A stretch of DNA of 64,000 nucleotides from Rhizobium rhizogenes (GTDB lineage: Bacteria; Pseudomonadota; Alphaproteobacteria; Rhizobiales; Rhizobiaceae), in the NCBI RefSeq assembly GCF_002005205.3, contig NZ_CP019702.2, forward strand, positions 2,212,590-2,276,589, written 5' to 3'. The position numbers and the translations under genes were made by a program. A model generated the notes under the pieces. It had not been told where the DNA came from. It was given only the letters and a program-made list of their open reading frames with translations, and searched no databases. Shown here in pieces: positions 63,221 through 64,000 of this stretch. Position 1 is the stretch's first letter. The number at the start of each line of letters is the position of its first letter.

Positions 63221-64000
63221 TTATCCTCGTTAGCAAGAACAAAGCATGCACAAATTTAGTTGTTAAGACTTATGTTGCGACGCAGCCCTGCTGTGTCCGT
63301 CCGGTTTCTCACTTTTTAGTTTCCCCACTCATCCCCATTCTATTGGCCTGACTTATACTGTCCCCGTTTCGCGACAACGGGGCGTCCCTGTTTTGGAGCT
63401 GAACGAGTGCCGTTGTATGAGAGAAGGACGTCGCTTTCATATTCCGGGGGCTGGCCGGGAACGTTCTTTGGCAATGACCGAAGGAGAGATGGATTGGGTT
63501 TGTGGTGGGCCTACCTGTTTCTCTGAGGATCATTGTCTGAAGGGCTGGCGTTGCCAGGCATGAATCGCTGATGCGGGGCACTGATAAGTGTCTTTATTTT
63601 CCATAGGTGGCAATTTTCAGTGCCCCGTTGAAATGCCCATCGAGCTGAAAGGCAGATGGGAAAACAGATGAAGCTCATAACACGGTCGCCACTGCGTCGC
63701 GTGACAGGAAAGGTGTGTTCAAAATGGGTCTTTATGAGATGTACGTCCTTGCTGCTCGTGCAGACACAGCCCTGATGAGGCGAAGAGTGACGAAGATTAT
63801 GAATCGTCGCCTCAAGCGGCAATATTTGCACAACCAGAGGAAGAATTCGAATTTGGAAACCGAGGCGAAGAGGGGATTCCACCTTCGACCTGGGAGGATA
63901 CCATAAACATATATTTATACAAATATACAAGCGGAAACATATAAAATATATGTCGCGATGAATTGTATATAAATAGTTTATGGCGGGCGAGAATCCCTAT
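63221..64000. other. AT-richer island end without a supported gene
   Basis: 780 bases, less GC-rich than the chromosome, ending in strongly AT-rich sequence. A start-less acidic frame at about 63747-63941 (SDEDYESSPQ; PEEEFEFGNRGEEG; PPSTWEDT) looks coding-like; no intact gene is seen. Confidence 0.4.

Noticed and set aside
1..64000. tRNA, rRNA, CRISPR array, insertion sequence
   Set aside because: None seen: no cloverleaf-like or rRNA-like segment, no regularly spaced repeats of CRISPR type and no transposase motifs. Small RNAs cannot be excluded by eye.

Overview
The window is GC-rich alphaproteobacterial DNA that fits Agrobacterium/Rhizobium. Recognisable pointers are a catB-type chloramphenicol acetyltransferase of the kind known from Agrobacterium tumefaciens, aconitase B, many ABC importers, an orphan vgrG island and a complete nos cluster. 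Genus is an inference from gene content; no 16S or tRNA is present. The last ~4 kb looks less GC-rich than the rest and carries a restriction-modification unit, which suggests acquired DNA.

Left third (1-21.5 kb): an IclR-type effector domain fused to an SMP-30 lactonase (5' truncated by the window edge), then an SDR dehydrogenase. Convergent to these is a six-gene minus-strand operon: ABC binding protein, two permeases, ATPase, glycerophosphodiesterase and inositol-monophosphatase-like phosphatase, best read as import and breakdown of a phosphodiester. Next are a chemoreceptor and aconitase B. A minus-strand signalling operon (response regulator, histidine kinase, binding-protein-like periplasmic sensor) is divergent from a three-gene AfuABC-like transporter; the sensor and the transporter's binding protein are visibly related.

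Middle (21.5-35.7 kb): an orphan type VI secretion island (vgrG, three uncharacterised genes, PAAR-like spike tip, DUF4123 adaptor, a candidate effector and an abutting candidate immunity gene). It is followed by a large membrane-anchored protein, an EamA exporter, small secreted and HTH-like proteins, an ArsR regulator translationally coupled to a tandem SRPBCC protein, and a ferritin-like di-iron protein.

Denitrification block (35.8-44.8 kb): nosR-Z-D-F-Y-L-X, complete and mostly translationally coupled, with a one-mismatch FNR/NnrR box between nosR and the divergent ferritin-like gene. Behind it lies a 59-residue remnant of an ABC ATPase.

Right third (45-64 kb): secreted proteins of unknown role; a minus-strand operon of ECF sigma factor, membrane anti-sigma candidate, CpxP/metal-resistance-like protein, DUF1800 and DUF1501; catB; a possibly frameshifted membrane gene pair; a secreted DUF3617-like pair preceded by three tandem 19-bp repeats; a LysR/monooxygenase/MFS group; a decayed ParD antitoxin; and a Dcm/EcoRII-like methyltransferase, Vsr and EcoRII-like endonuclease operon with a candidate self-operator.
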